From positions 1-64,000 of the forward strand of contig DATEDI010000027.1 in assembly GCA_035281745.1 (NCBI GenBank): 64,000 nt of DNA, written 5' to 3'. Below, one piece after another: positions 35,049 to 44,599 of this stretch. The notes beneath the pieces were generated by a model. The model had not been told where the DNA came from and searched no databases. It saw nothing but the letters and a program-made list of their open reading frames with translations. The first letter of the stretch is position 1. Every line of letters begins with the position of its first letter. This stretch comes from 66-474 sp035281745. GTDB lineage: Bacteria > Pseudomonadota > Gammaproteobacteria > Xanthomonadales > Rhodanobacteraceae. A program made the position numbers and the translations under genes.

Positions 35049-35873
35049 TCAGAAGGATCGGGAAAGGGTCAGGAGCCATGGCGAGGCGGCGAGGCGGCGC
35101 AGATACCTGCTCGAACCCCGATCGATGGCGACGCGATCGAGCTCGACCTGCCACGCGCCATGGCTCCAAAGCAATCCGGCTTCGCCGTAACGGTAATAGC
35201 CCACGTGATAGCGCTCGCTGGACGGGTACCCGTAAGGCACGGCATAACGCGCGATACCGAACCCGCCGGAAATGAACAAGCCCCCGGCCAGCGGCCAGTG
35301 AAAATTCAGATCGGCGGCTGGGTGCAGCCGGTGCTCATCCGCACTGGCGATATAGACGCCCGACAGACCGAAGGTCAGGACGTCACGGTACACCCAGTAA
35401 ACGCCCGGCTCGTAAACGTTGGCATGGAGCCGGCCGGCGTAGTGGTAATAGACCATGTCGACCTGCATTCGCCAATTCTCGGAAAGGGTCCATGCGCGCG
35501 CGACCCGGGCCACGCTTTCGGCGACGTGACTTGGCGACCGCAGGTCGACCCCGCCCGACAAGCCCAGCGCCCAACCGGATGGCGTGGTCCAGACGATGCC
35601 ACCCTGCAGGGCCGGGGTCGCTGGTGTGATCGCGAGACCACGGTCCACCAACTGGGAGGCGAGCGACACCGTGCCAGTCAAATCCCCGGCGCAGGCGTGA
35701 ACCGGGGCGAGCGTGCAGACGGCGATGGTCGTGGCGGCAAAGGCCCGGGCGGCGGAGCCAACCCGTGCGCCGCGAACGGAATGATTTCGATGGCTGCAAG
35801 ATGCGCTGCCCCGCCCATGTTCGTTGCAGGCGCGTTGACGCTGCCGGGTCGGATTGTCACCGTCATGCGTCAT
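35049..35873 (-). CDS. TorF-family putative porin / outer-membrane protein
   Basis: The frame encodes a secreted protein rich in beta-strands and aromatic residues. It has a hydrophobic signal-like stretch (FAATTIAVCTLAPVHACAG) followed by GTVSLASQLVDRGL, a start typical of TorF-type proteobacterial outer-membrane proteins. The C-terminal half has alternating Tyr/Trp strands (PYGYPSSERYHVGYYRYGE). The start is uncertain: ATG 35873 leaves a long basic pre-segment before the signal, and the frame opens at 35996. It lies 88 bases upstream of the sigma factor gene on the same strand and may open the operon. Confidence 0.6.
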   Translation of the reverse strand: MTHDGDNPTRQRQRACNEHGRGSASCSHRNHSVRGARVGSAARAFAATTIAVCTLAPVHACAGDLTGTVSLASQLVDRGLAITPATPALQGGIVWTTPSGWALGLSGGVDLRSPSHVAESVARVARAWTLSENWRMQVDMVYYHYAGRLHANVYEPGVYWVYRDVLTFGLSGVYIASADEHRLHPAADLNFHWPLAGGLFISGGFGIARYAVPYGYPSSERYHVGYYRYGEAGLLWSHGAWQVELDRVAIDRGSSRYLRRLAASPWLLTLSRSF

Positions 35874-36346
35874 GTGACCGACGCTCCGGCAATCGACGAC
35901 CAAGCCAGTCGTGGTGCACCCAACGTGCAAGCGACTCGCCATGAAGCGCTGTCGGCATTTTCGATCGGCCCTGATCCCCGCCAGCCATGGATCCAATCAT
36001 CACGACCGGAAAAATGAGCCCCGGATTACAGCCGGAGTACCGGGTGCCTTCACTGGATGCAGTCGAACGCATGACTGCCGCCCTCGTCAATCGTGGACAG
36101 ATTCCACTGCCGCTTCGGTGATCGTGTCAAGCCCGGGTCAAGTGACCGCGCATGCCGGCAATCGGCGGGTCCGGAAATGTTCGCGGCACAGGAGCTTCCT
36201 TCCTGCCGTTCCGTTGTGCGGCTGCACTTTGGTGGCCGCAACGGTTTGCAGCAGCAGGCGATGGCGGTATTAAACCAAAGTACATCGTGAGGACACCCAT
36301 ATCACGTACCTGCCATGCATTCCGGGATCTCGTGACGCCGCGCACC
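35874..36346. other. Divergent control region between the electron-conduit and glycan clusters
   Basis: About 470 bases between the leftward TorF-like gene and the rightward methyltransferase gene. Short frames are present without ribosome sites. It must hold promoters for both directions, but I could not identify any by consensus. Confidence 0.5.
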
Positions 36347-37174
36347 ATGCTTGAACGAACGCCCGCGATCGAATCGCAGCTCCTCGACACGCGCCGGGCT
36401 TTCGACAGCGTGGCTGTCGATTACGATGGCCCACGCGGCAACAACGTCCTGATCCAGCGCATGCGGCGGGCGATGTGGGACGCCGTGCGCGACGAGCTTC
36501 CTCCGGGTTCGCGGTTGCTGGATCTCGGCTGCGGCACCGGCATCGATGCGGCCGAGTTCGCGCGATGCGGCTACCGCATCACCGCCACCGACTGGTCGCC
36601 GCGGATGGTGGAACGGACGCGCGCGCTCGCCGCGCACGCTGCGACGTATTCCCGGATCGATGCCCGGCACGTCGGAATCCATCAACTCGAGCAGATCGAG
36701 GGCGAATTCGACGGCATCTATTCGAACCTGGGACCGTTGAACTGCGTGCCCGATCTCGAAGCAGCGGCGGCCGAGTGCGCACGTCTGCTCCGGCCGGGCG
36801 GCAAACTGGTTTGTTCGGTGATCGGTCGGATCTGCCCTTGGGAGATTGGCCACTACGCGTTGCGCGGTCGTTTCAGACGCGCATGGATTCGGGCTGCACG
36901 CGGGCTGACGCCGGTCGGCATGAACCGTCACACGATCTGGACGCGCTATTACCTGCCGCGCGAGTTTTACCGAGCCTTTGCCGAGCATTTCTCGCTGTGC
37001 GGCTATCGCGCGCTCGGACTGTTCATGCCGCCGCCATACCTCGTGGAGTACTACCGTCGTCATCAGCGCTGGTGCGATTGGCTGGGTCGGCTCGACGATC
37101 ATCTGGGCGCGGTGCCGCTGCTGCGCGGCATGGGCGATCATTTCCTGATCGTGATGAACGCTCGGTCGCGATGA
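36347..37174 (+). CDS. Class I SAM-dependent methyltransferase
   Basis: A 275-residue protein with the Rossmann-fold SAM motif I (LLDLGCGTGIDAAEFA), an acidic end of strand 2 (ATDWSPRMVERTRA), and a post-motif region SNLGPLNCVPDLEAAAAECA. The C-terminal part is rich in Arg/Tyr/Trp (RYYLPREFYRAFAEHF). The start is ATG 36347, or GTG 36332 with a weak GGGA upstream. It overlaps the next gene by four bases (ATGA). It is the first gene of the cluster; the substrate is unknown. Confidence 0.85.
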   Translation: MLERTPAIESQLLDTRRAFDSVAVDYDGPRGNNVLIQRMRRAMWDAVRDELPPGSRLLDLGCGTGIDAAEFARCGYRITATDWSPRMVERTRALAAHAATYSRIDARHVGIHQLEQIEGEFDGIYSNLGPLNCVPDLEAAAAECARLLRPGGKLVCSVIGRICPWEIGHYALRGRFRRAWIRAARGLTPVGMNRHTIWTRYYLPREFYRAFAEHFSLCGYRALGLFMPPPYLVEYYRRHQRWCDWLGRLDDHLGAVPLLRGMGDHFLIVMNARSR

Positions 37175-38394
37175 TGACGATCGCCGACATCACGCTGTGC
37201 GGCGCCCGGACGATCACCGTCGATGGCGAATCGCGCTCGCCCGTGGCGATCGCGGTCGGCAAGATCTGCGCTTCGTTGCCGGGGCATGCATACCGGGTCG
37301 ACTTGCGCGATCAGGTGATCGCGCCAGGCCTGGTCAACGCGCACGAACACCTGCACCTCAATGCGGTACCGCCGCTGCCGATCGGTGCGCCCTTTCCGAA
37401 CAGCTACGCCTGGATCGCGGCATTCCAGGCGCATTTCCGGAATCCCGCCGTCGTCGCTGCGCTGGCGGTACCGAAAACGTTGCGGTTGCGGCACGGCGCA
37501 TTGAAAAACCTGCTTGCGGGTACGACCTGCGTGGTCCACCACGACCCGTGGCATCCGGCGCTCGACGCGACGGGTTTTCCGGTCGCGCTGTTGCGCGATT
37601 ACGGTTGGGCCTATGCGCTTGGCTGGCCCGCCTACGGACCGCCGGTGTGGCAGAGTTTCGATGCCACGCCGGTCGATCGGCCGTGGATGATTCATCTGGC
37701 AGAAGGCACCGATGCCGCAGCGCAAGCGGAACTGGTGCAACTGGATGCGATGGGCTGCCTCGCGTCGAACAGCGTGCTGGTGCACGGCGTCGGATTGCGC
37801 GAACGCGACGTCGATCGCGTGATCGAAGCCGGCGCCGCGGTGGTTTGGTGCCCAACCAGCAATCGCAATCTGCTCGGGCGAACACTCGATCCGCGCCGCC
37901 TGCAGGCAGTCGGACGATTGATGCTGGGAAGTGATTCGCGGCTCAGCGGCGCGCGCGACCTGCTCGAGGAATTGCGCGTGGTCGCCGACATGGGCGTGTT
38001 CGGCGCGCGCGAGACGCTGGCGCTGGCGACGGCCGACGCTGCGCGCATCCTGCGATTGCCGCAGCGCGGCCATCTCGCGGCGGGTGCATGCGCAGACCTG
38101 CTGGTGGTCCCCGATCGTGGTGGCGATGCCGCGTGCAGCGTCGTCGGGATCGAACGCAGTCAAATCCGTGCCGTGGTGCGCGACGGCGTGCCGCGCATCG
38201 CCGATCCCGACTTCGCCGGATGGTTCGCGGCGACGGGTGTGGAGACCGTGCCGGTGATGCTGGACGGAAAGCCCAAACTGCTTGCAACCGCACTGGCCGA
38301 TCCGGCACTCGCAGAGATGGAACCCGGGCTCGAGTTCGTCTCGCGCATGGGCCAGCCGGCGCGCGAACCCGCTTTCGCCGAAGGATGCCGCTGA
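37171..38394 (+). CDS. Amidohydrolase-superfamily metal-dependent hydrolase
   Basis: A 407-residue protein with the amidohydrolase layout: an N-terminal beta-strand domain, metal-binding HEHLHLN (APGLVNAHEHLHL), later histidines in HLAEG and LVHGVGL, and an aspartate in LGSDSRLSG. A final strand domain carries LAAGACADLLVV. It resembles cytosine deaminase/chlorohydrolase relatives. Translational coupling to two methyltransferases suggests a tailoring step on a small molecule or sugar nucleotide. The substrate is unknown. Confidence 0.85.
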   Translation: MMTIADITLCGARTITVDGESRSPVAIAVGKICASLPGHAYRVDLRDQVIAPGLVNAHEHLHLNAVPPLPIGAPFPNSYAWIAAFQAHFRNPAVVAALAVPKTLRLRHGALKNLLAGTTCVVHHDPWHPALDATGFPVALLRDYGWAYALGWPAYGPPVWQSFDATPVDRPWMIHLAEGTDAAAQAELVQLDAMGCLASNSVLVHGVGLRERDVDRVIEAGAAVVWCPTSNRNLLGRTLDPRRLQAVGRLMLGSDSRLSGARDLLEELRVVADMGVFGARETLALATADAARILRLPQRGHLAAGACADLLVVPDRGGDAACSVVGIERSQIRAVVRDGVPRIADPDFAGWFAATGVETVPVMLDGKPKLLATALADPALAEMEPGLEFVSRMGQPAREPAFAEGCR

Positions 38395-39092
38395 TGTCGT
38401 GCTTCGAGGTGCTCGAGCCGCGTGCCGCCTACGCCTTGTGGGCGGCCAGCTATCCGCCGCACGCGCACAACCCGGTGATGTGTGCGGAAGAGCGCGCGAT
38501 GCTGGCGTTGATGCCGGTCGATTTGCACGGGCAATCGGTGCTCGACGCCGGTTGCGGCAGTGGACGCTACATGCTGCATGCGCTGAATCGGGGCGCGGCG
38601 CGCGTGACGGGCGTCGATCTTTCCGTCGAGATGCTGGAACGTGCCCGCAAGGAGCTGGGCACATGCCGCCGCGTTGGCGCGCTCGAATTGATGCAGGGCA
38701 ACCTGGAGCATCTGCCGGTACCGGACGCTTCGGCGGACCTGGCGATCTCCGGCTTGACGATCGGCCATCTGGATCGCCTGCAAGTCGCGCTGGCGGAGCT
38801 GCGTCGCGTGACGCGGCCCGGTGGCACCATCCTGTGCAGTGACGTGCATCCGATCGGACATGCGCTCGGTTGGCAGCGTGACTTCAAATCCGGCGACGGA
38901 CACTACGCCGTGCGCCACACAGCGCACTTCTACAGCCACTGGCACGCGGTCTGCGCGTCATTGCGGCTGGAAATTGCACGGGTACTGGAGCCCATGCTTG
39001 ATCCTGAGGACATCTCCCCCAACGCGCATTTCGATCCGCTGGCGCTGGAAGTTCCGGTGGCATTGGTGTTCGAGCTGCGCCATCCATCCTGA
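38394..39092 (+). CDS. Class I SAM-dependent methyltransferase
   Basis: A 232-residue protein with the UbiE/COQ5-like SAM-binding motifs VLDAGCGSGRYMLHALNRGA and VDLSVEMLERARKE. The motif LPVPDASADLAISGLTIGHL and a LRRVTRPGGTILCSDVHP end the fold. The start overlaps the amidohydrolase stop by one base (TGATG), with AAGG nine bases before. The substrate is unknown. Confidence 0.85.
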   Translation: MSCFEVLEPRAAYALWAASYPPHAHNPVMCAEERAMLALMPVDLHGQSVLDAGCGSGRYMLHALNRGAARVTGVDLSVEMLERARKELGTCRRVGALELMQGNLEHLPVPDASADLAISGLTIGHLDRLQVALAELRRVTRPGGTILCSDVHPIGHALGWQRDFKSGDGHYAVRHTAHFYSHWHAVCASLRLEIARVLEPMLDPEDISPNAHFDPLALEVPVALVFELRHPS

Positions 39093-39109
39093 TCGCCTGT
39101 TTTTTGACC

Positions 39110-40624
39110 ATGACACGTACGCCCAACACCTTGCTGATCAATCCGACCGTCACCACGCGTCCGCGCTTTCCGCTGTCGCTGCTGAACCTGTCTGCGGCAC
39201 TGGACCGCTTCGGCGATAGCCAAATCGTGGACGGCAACATCGATCGGGATCTGGTTGATGCAACGCTGGCGGCCACCGGGCAACGGCATTACGACGCCAT
39301 CGGCATCGGCATCATGGGCGGCCCGCAGGTGGCGCCAGCGATCGCGGTGTCGAAGGCGGTCCGCGAGCGTCATCCGTCGATGCCGATCATCTGGGGCGGT
39401 TACTTCCCCACGCTCTACACCGACACCACGCTGGCCGCACCCTATGTGGATTACGCGATACGCGGGCAGGGCGAGGCAAGCCTGGTCGAGCTGATGTCGG
39501 CGCTGGGTCGCGGCGGGGGCAATGAAGCACTGGCCAGGATCGAAGGTTTGTCGTGGCGTCGCGATGGCGAGATCGTCCACAACCCCAACCGGAAATTCCA
39601 TCACGGCGACAGCGCGCCCGCGCTGCTGCCGTACGGGAAGCTGGGCGACCTGGAAAAATATTTGACCGGCACGTTCCTCGGGCGCCGCACGGCGGTGCAC
39701 CAGGCGTCGATCGGCTGCCGCTTCCGCTGCACATTCTGCGGCGTGGCCGCGATGTTCGGCGGCGCCACCTCCTTGCCGCCGACCGCGCGGCTGGAGCGCG
39801 AGCTGAATTATCTCAAGTACGGACTCGGCGCCGATTCCATTCTCTTCTACGACCACAACTTCTTCGATCGCGAGCAGGACATGATCCCGTTGCTCGAAAT
39901 CATGGCGCGCTTCGAGATGCCGTGGTGGTGTTTTGCGCGCGCCGATGCATTGCTCAAGCTTTCCGAAAGCACCTGGAAGCTGGTGCGCAAGAGCCGGTTG
40001 CGCATGGCCTACATCGGCGCCGAATCGCCAAGCGGCGCAATGTTGAAGGAAATCCGCAAGGGCACGCGGCCGGATCAAACGCTGGCAGTGGCCGAGGTGT
40101 GCGCCCGCCACGGCGTGATTCCCGAATTCTCCTTCATGCTGGCGCCGCCAGTGGATACCGCGGAGGAGACCGAGCGGGCGTTCGAGTTCATCCGCGAGCT
40201 GAAGCGCATCAATCCGGCGTCGGAAATCATCACGTACATCTATACGCCGCTGCCCGAAAGCGCGAAACATGAAAAGGATCGCGGCAGGCGCAAATCCACG
40301 CCCCTGCTCGACGTGCATGGCGAACCGGTGATGTTTCCCGCGACGCCTGACGGATGGACCGAACGTCGCTGGGTCGACTACGCCTGCCATGCCGATGCGC
40401 CGTGGCTGACCGACAAACTGCGCCGGCGCATCTACGACTTCGTCACGGTGCTGCGTTGCCGGTTTCCCACCGTGCAGGATCAGCGCGCGCCGCATTGGGC
40501 CAAACGCGGCATGAGCGCGATGGCGTCGTGGCGTTACCGCCTCCGGCGCTACGACCACCCGTGGGAACTCGACATCGCCAATCGTTTCGTGCAGCTGCGC
40601 AAGCCGCAAATCACGGGTGCGTAG
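39110..40624 (+). CDS. B12-binding-type radical SAM protein
   Basis: A 504-residue protein. The N-terminal cobalamin-binding-like Rossmann domain (IIWGGYFPTLYTDTTLA, then YAIRGQGEASLVEL) lacks a clear DxHxxG motif. The radical SAM core has the CxxxCxxC cluster site (CRFRCTFC near residue 205), followed by a GAESPSG motif. The C-terminal region is basic. The product may be a methylation or rearrangement. It is a second class of tailoring enzyme in the cluster beside the classical methyltransferases. Confidence 0.88.
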   Translation: MTRTPNTLLINPTVTTRPRFPLSLLNLSAALDRFGDSQIVDGNIDRDLVDATLAATGQRHYDAIGIGIMGGPQVAPAIAVSKAVRERHPSMPIIWGGYFPTLYTDTTLAAPYVDYAIRGQGEASLVELMSALGRGGGNEALARIEGLSWRRDGEIVHNPNRKFHHGDSAPALLPYGKLGDLEKYLTGTFLGRRTAVHQASIGCRFRCTFCGVAAMFGGATSLPPTARLERELNYLKYGLGADSILFYDHNFFDREQDMIPLLEIMARFEMPWWCFARADALLKLSESTWKLVRKSRLRMAYIGAESPSGAMLKEIRKGTRPDQTLAVAEVCARHGVIPEFSFMLAPPVDTAEETERAFEFIRELKRINPASEIITYIYTPLPESAKHEKDRGRRKSTPLLDVHGEPVMFPATPDGWTERRWVDYACHADAPWLTDKLRRRIYDFVTVLRCRFPTVQDQRAPHWAKRGMSAMASWRYRLRRYDHPWELDIANRFVQLRKPQITGA

Positions 40625-40626
40625 CG

Positions 40627-41766
40627 ATGGCGGCCCCGCACGTCGCGCAGCTCAACTTTCCGCCGGCGCCCGCAGGTCTCGGCATCGAAGCGTTGCTGGA
40701 ACGCTGGCCGTCACTGGCGGACATTGCCGAGCTGGTAGCGAGTGCCGGAATCCGGGTTTCGGTGTTGCAGGCGGCATCGCATTCGGAGCGCCTCGCGCGT
40801 AATGGCGTCGATTACCACTTCGTCGACGTCGATGGAACGCGGACCGTGGAAAGCCGCGGCCGACGTTTTGCGGATGTGCTGGATGGCCTCCGTGCCGACG
40901 TCCTGCACGCGCATGGCCTCGGCTTCGTGGCGGAAACCTTCGCGATTGCCGGGCATTTGTCACCGGCATTGCCGGTCCTGTTCCAGGATCACGCGGACAG
41001 GCTGCCGCGCTGGTGGCGGCGAGCGCGCCATCGCCGCTGCTTCGCCAAGGCGGCCGGCATCGCCTTCACCTCGATCGACCAGGCACAGCCGTTTGCGGCT
41101 GCCCGCATGTTCGGTGCTTCGACGCGACTCTTCGCGATTCCCGAATCCAGCAGCCGTTTCACGCCCGGCGACCGGGCCCGCGCGCGCGCCGAGTCAGGCC
41201 TGCACGGCGATCCTTGCGTGTTGTGGGTCGGACGCCTGACCCGCGGCAAGGACCCCCTCACGGTGCTCGACGGCGTGGCGTGCGCCGTGTCGCGCTTGCC
41301 GGGTCTGCAACTGTGGTGCGCCTTCGGCGCGGCGCCGATGCTGGCCGAGGTGCGGGCGAGGATCGCCGACGATGCGCGATTGGCCGGACGGGTGCAGCTT
41401 TTGGGCAAGGTGCCGCACGCGCGCATCGAAACCTTGCTGCGCGCGGCCGACCTGTTCGTCTCGGGCAGCCGCGCCGAGGGCAGCGGTTACGCCGCGCTGG
41501 AGGCGCTCGCTTGCGGGGTCACGCCGGTGCTGACGGACATCCCCGCGTTCCGCGCGTTGACGGGCAATGGGCGCATCGGGCATTTGTGGCCGTGCGGTGA
41601 CGCGGCGCGTTTGGCGGACGAGCTGTTTCTCGCGGCCACCGAACGGGCATCGCCGCAGCAAATGCGCGCGCATTTCGATGCCTCGCTTTCTTTCGAAGCG
41701 GTCGGGCACTTGTGGGCCGACGCTTATGCGCGGGTGTGCGATGACTGGCGCCGGAGGGCGGCATGA
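40627..41766 (+). CDS. Glycosyltransferase, GT4-like
   Basis: A 379-residue GT-B enzyme. The C-terminal half has the family signature: LWVGRLTRGKDPLTVLDG, LLGKVPHARIETLLRAADLFVSGS, then the acidic donor-binding stretch EGSGYAALEALACGVTPVL. The N-terminus is less conserved. It begins 2 bases after the radical SAM stop and overlaps the next glycosyltransferase by four bases. Confidence 0.88.
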   Translation: MAAPHVAQLNFPPAPAGLGIEALLERWPSLADIAELVASAGIRVSVLQAASHSERLARNGVDYHFVDVDGTRTVESRGRRFADVLDGLRADVLHAHGLGFVAETFAIAGHLSPALPVLFQDHADRLPRWWRRARHRRCFAKAAGIAFTSIDQAQPFAAARMFGASTRLFAIPESSSRFTPGDRARARAESGLHGDPCVLWVGRLTRGKDPLTVLDGVACAVSRLPGLQLWCAFGAAPMLAEVRARIADDARLAGRVQLLGKVPHARIETLLRAADLFVSGSRAEGSGYAALEALACGVTPVLTDIPAFRALTGNGRIGHLWPCGDAARLADELFLAATERASPQQMRAHFDASLSFEAVGHLWADAYARVCDDWRRRAA

Positions 41767-42872
41767 AGCTCGCGCTGGTCGTGCCGGGCGGTGTGGACCG
41801 CAGCGGAGAAATCCGCGTGATTCCTGCGCTCCTGGCCTTGGTCGAGCGGCTGTCGCGCACGCACGAGGTACATGTCTTCGCGTTGCGGCAGGAGGCTGCG
41901 GCGGCTAGCTGGCGGCTCGCGGGCGCCACCATCCACAACGTTGGCGATGGCCGGATCCACTTGCGCGTCATCGCCGCGATCAGGGCTGAACATCGCCGCG
42001 CGCCTTTCGACGTGACGCACGCCATCTTCTCGGGTCCGTGTGGATTGATCGCCGTCGCGGCAGGGAAGTTGTTGCGGGTTCCGTGCATGGTCCACGTCAC
42101 CGGTGGCGAACTCATCGCGATGCGCGACATCGGTTACGGCGGACGTCTGACGTGGAAGGGGCGGCTACGCGAACGCCTCGCCTTGCGCGGCGCCGACCTC
42201 GTCACCGCAACCAGTGCGCCGATCGTCGAGCTGTTGCAGGCGCTCGGAGTCCAGGCCCGGCGCGTGCCGCTTGGCGTCGATCTGCGGAAATGGCCGCCGC
42301 TTGCCCCGCGCCAAAGCCTTGAGGGACCGGCGCGCCTGATCCATGTCGCCAGCCTCAATCGCGTCAAGGACCAAACGACTCTGCTGCAGGCGCTCGCGAG
42401 GCTTGCGAAAACGGGCGTGGAATTCGAAATGGACATCGTCGGGACCGACACGTTGCAGGGCGCGATGATGGAGCTCGTCCGCAAGCTCGGGCTGAATGGG
42501 CGCGTGCGGTTCCTCGGTTTCAAGACCCAGCGCGAGTTGCGTCCGATCGTGGAATCCGCCGACCTGCTGGTAATGTCGTCGCGACATGAAGCGGGCCCCT
42601 TTGTTTTGCTCGAAGCGGCGGTGGCCGGCGTGCCGACGGTCGGCACGGCAGTGGGACACATTGTCGAATGGGCGCCTTCGGCGGCAATGGCCGTGCCGAT
42701 CGGCAACCCGGAACGCCTGGCGGATGCCATCCACACCATGCTTGCCGACGAGGCACTCCGGCTGCGCATCGCGCGCGCGGCGCAATGCAAGGCATTGTCG
42801 GAAGACGCGGATCATACGGCGCGGACATTCGAAGCGCTTTACCAGCGCCTGACCAACGGCTCTCGCGGATGA
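41763..42872 (+). CDS. Glycosyltransferase, GT4-like
   Basis: A 369-residue GT-B enzyme with HVASLNRVKDQTTLLQALARL, VRFLGFKTQRELRPIVESADLLVMSS, then the RHEAGPFVLLEAAVAGVPTVGT donor-binding region. The N-terminal acceptor domain begins MKLALVVPGG. It is translationally coupled to its neighbours on both sides by ATGA overlaps. The acceptor and sugar are unknown. Confidence 0.9.
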   Translation: MKLALVVPGGVDRSGEIRVIPALLALVERLSRTHEVHVFALRQEAAAASWRLAGATIHNVGDGRIHLRVIAAIRAEHRRAPFDVTHAIFSGPCGLIAVAAGKLLRVPCMVHVTGGELIAMRDIGYGGRLTWKGRLRERLALRGADLVTATSAPIVELLQALGVQARRVPLGVDLRKWPPLAPRQSLEGPARLIHVASLNRVKDQTTLLQALARLAKTGVEFEMDIVGTDTLQGAMMELVRKLGLNGRVRFLGFKTQRELRPIVESADLLVMSSRHEAGPFVLLEAAVAGVPTVGTAVGHIVEWAPSAAMAVPIGNPERLADAIHTMLADEALRLRIARAAQCKALSEDADHTARTFEALYQRLTNGSRG

Positions 42873-43723
42873 AAGGCGCCGTGCAATCACGCACGTCCGG
42901 GATCGGATTGCTGGGCGATACCCCGCAGCGAGATTATGTGCAAAAGCTGCAGTTGTTCAACGCCTTCGCGCAGCCGGAGTTGTGCGCAGCGATCGATGCG
43001 CTGTCGGTGCCCGCGGATTCACGCGTGCTCGATGCCGGTTGCGGCACCGGCGAGGCATTGGGCTGGTGGCACGCATCATTGCGCAACCTCGGAATGGTGG
43101 TTGGAATGGACTTGTCTGCCGCGCATGTGCGTGCTGCCCGCGCGATCGCGTCCAAACACGCGCGGATCGTACAGGGTGACCTGCTGAAACCGCCGTTCGC
43201 GAGTGACGCCTTCGATCTGGTGTGGGCCGTCAATGCCGTCAATCATCTGCACGATCCCGTCGCTGGCGTGTCGAGCCTGGCAACGCTGTTGCGTCCGGGC
43301 GGACGCATCGTGGTGGGACAGAGCTCACTTGTGCCGGACATGTACTTTGCGTGGGACGCCCGTCTCGAAGCGCGGGTGAACGAAGCGGTGCGCGCTTATT
43401 ACAGGGAACGTTACGGGCGCAGCGAACTCCAACTTGCCGCGGTCCGCTCGCTTGCCGGATGGTTGCACCAGGCCGGATTGCGGAACGTTGTCGTTCGGAC
43501 CCGGATGATCGAACGGACGTATCCGCTTTCGGATGCGGACGAGCGTTATCTGCTGGAGTGCATCTTCCGCGGCAGCTGGGGCGAACGGCTGCGGAAATAC
43601 CTGGAGCCGGAGGATTTCGCCACGCTGACGCGATTGTGCGATCCGGAAGATGAATGCTGTGCGCTCCGTCGGCGGGATTTCCATTTCCTGCAAAGCCTCA
43701 CCTTCGCAGTGGGGACAACGTAA
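42869..43723 (+). CDS. Class I SAM-dependent methyltransferase
   Basis: A 284-residue protein. The SAM motifs VLDAGCGTGEALGWW and VGMDLSAAHVRAARAIA, and the motif PPFASDAFDLVWAVNAVNHL with LATLLRPGGRIVVGQSS, are clear. It has a C-terminal helical extension of about 100 residues. It overlaps the upstream glycosyltransferase and lies just before the wzm-wzt exporter genes. Confidence 0.85.
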   Translation: MKGAVQSRTSGIGLLGDTPQRDYVQKLQLFNAFAQPELCAAIDALSVPADSRVLDAGCGTGEALGWWHASLRNLGMVVGMDLSAAHVRAARAIASKHARIVQGDLLKPPFASDAFDLVWAVNAVNHLHDPVAGVSSLATLLRPGGRIVVGQSSLVPDMYFAWDARLEARVNEAVRAYYRERYGRSELQLAAVRSLAGWLHQAGLRNVVVRTRMIERTYPLSDADERYLLECIFRGSWGERLRKYLEPEDFATLTRLCDPEDECCALRRRDFHFLQSLTFAVGTT

Positions 43724-43771
43724 AGGGCGCGAACTTGCAACCGAAGGCGCGTGGCAGGGAACACACAGGCC

Positions 43772-44599
43772 ATGACGACATCCGCCTATCGGTTGACGGA
43801 CCCGGTTTCGCCGTACCTCGCGCTGACGCGGCATTTTGCGCTGGTGGTGCAGATGGCGCGGCGCGACGTGGCAGGGCGTTACCGGGGTTCGTTCGCCGGC
43901 CTGCTGTGGTCGTTCTTCAATCCGTTGCTGATGCTGGCCATCTACACCTTCGTATTCGGCGTGATCTTCAAGTCGCGCTGGAATGCGCAGACGACCAACC
44001 CGCTTCAGTACGCGATGGTGTTGTTCGCCGGCTTGAACATCAACACGTTGTTTTCGGAATGCGCGAACCGCGCCACCACCCTCATCGTCGAAAACACCAA
44101 TTTCGTCAAGCGAGTGGTGTTCCCCCTGGAGACACTGACCTGGAGCACGCTCGGCTCCGGCCTGTTTCACCTGTGCGTGTCCACGATCGTGTTGCTGGTG
44201 ATTTCGCCGTTCGTCACGGGTCACCTCCCGTGGACGGCGATCCTTTTTCCGATCGTCGTCGTGTGCTTCCTGCCTTTCGTCGCCGGCACGGTCTGGTTGC
44301 TGGCGGCGCTGGGCGTGTACCTGCGCGATCTGAAGCAGGCGACAGGCATCGTCACCACGGCGTTGATGTTTCTGGCACCCATCCTTTATCCCGCGACACT
44401 GATTCCCGAACGCTACCGATTCGCGCTTTATTTCAACCCCCTGACCATCATCGCGGAAGCCTCGCAGGACGTGCTGATCTGGGGTCGGTTGCCGCACTGG
44501 GATCATCTCGTCGCGTACCTCTTGGTCGCCTCGCTGTTCGCGTGGTTCGCGTTCGCCTGGTTCGAGCAGACGCGCAAGGGCTTTGCCGATGTCGTCTGA
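43772..44599 (+). CDS. wzm: ABC-2 polysaccharide export permease Wzm
   Basis: A 275-residue inner-membrane protein with about six membrane helices. The amphipathic N-terminus (LVVQMARRDVAGRYRGSFAGLLWSF) is typical of O-antigen and teichoic-acid exporters. It pairs with the ATPase encoded next, overlapping by 11 bases. The exporter flips a lipid-linked glycan across the inner membrane. An in-frame GTG at 43751 is an alternative start. Confidence 0.92.
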   Translation: MTTSAYRLTDPVSPYLALTRHFALVVQMARRDVAGRYRGSFAGLLWSFFNPLLMLAIYTFVFGVIFKSRWNAQTTNPLQYAMVLFAGLNINTLFSECANRATTLIVENTNFVKRVVFPLETLTWSTLGSGLFHLCVSTIVLLVISPFVTGHLPWTAILFPIVVVCFLPFVAGTVWLLAALGVYLRDLKQATGIVTTALMFLAPILYPATLIPERYRFALYFNPLTIIAEASQDVLIWGRLPHWDHLVAYLLVASLFAWFAFAWFEQTRKGFADVV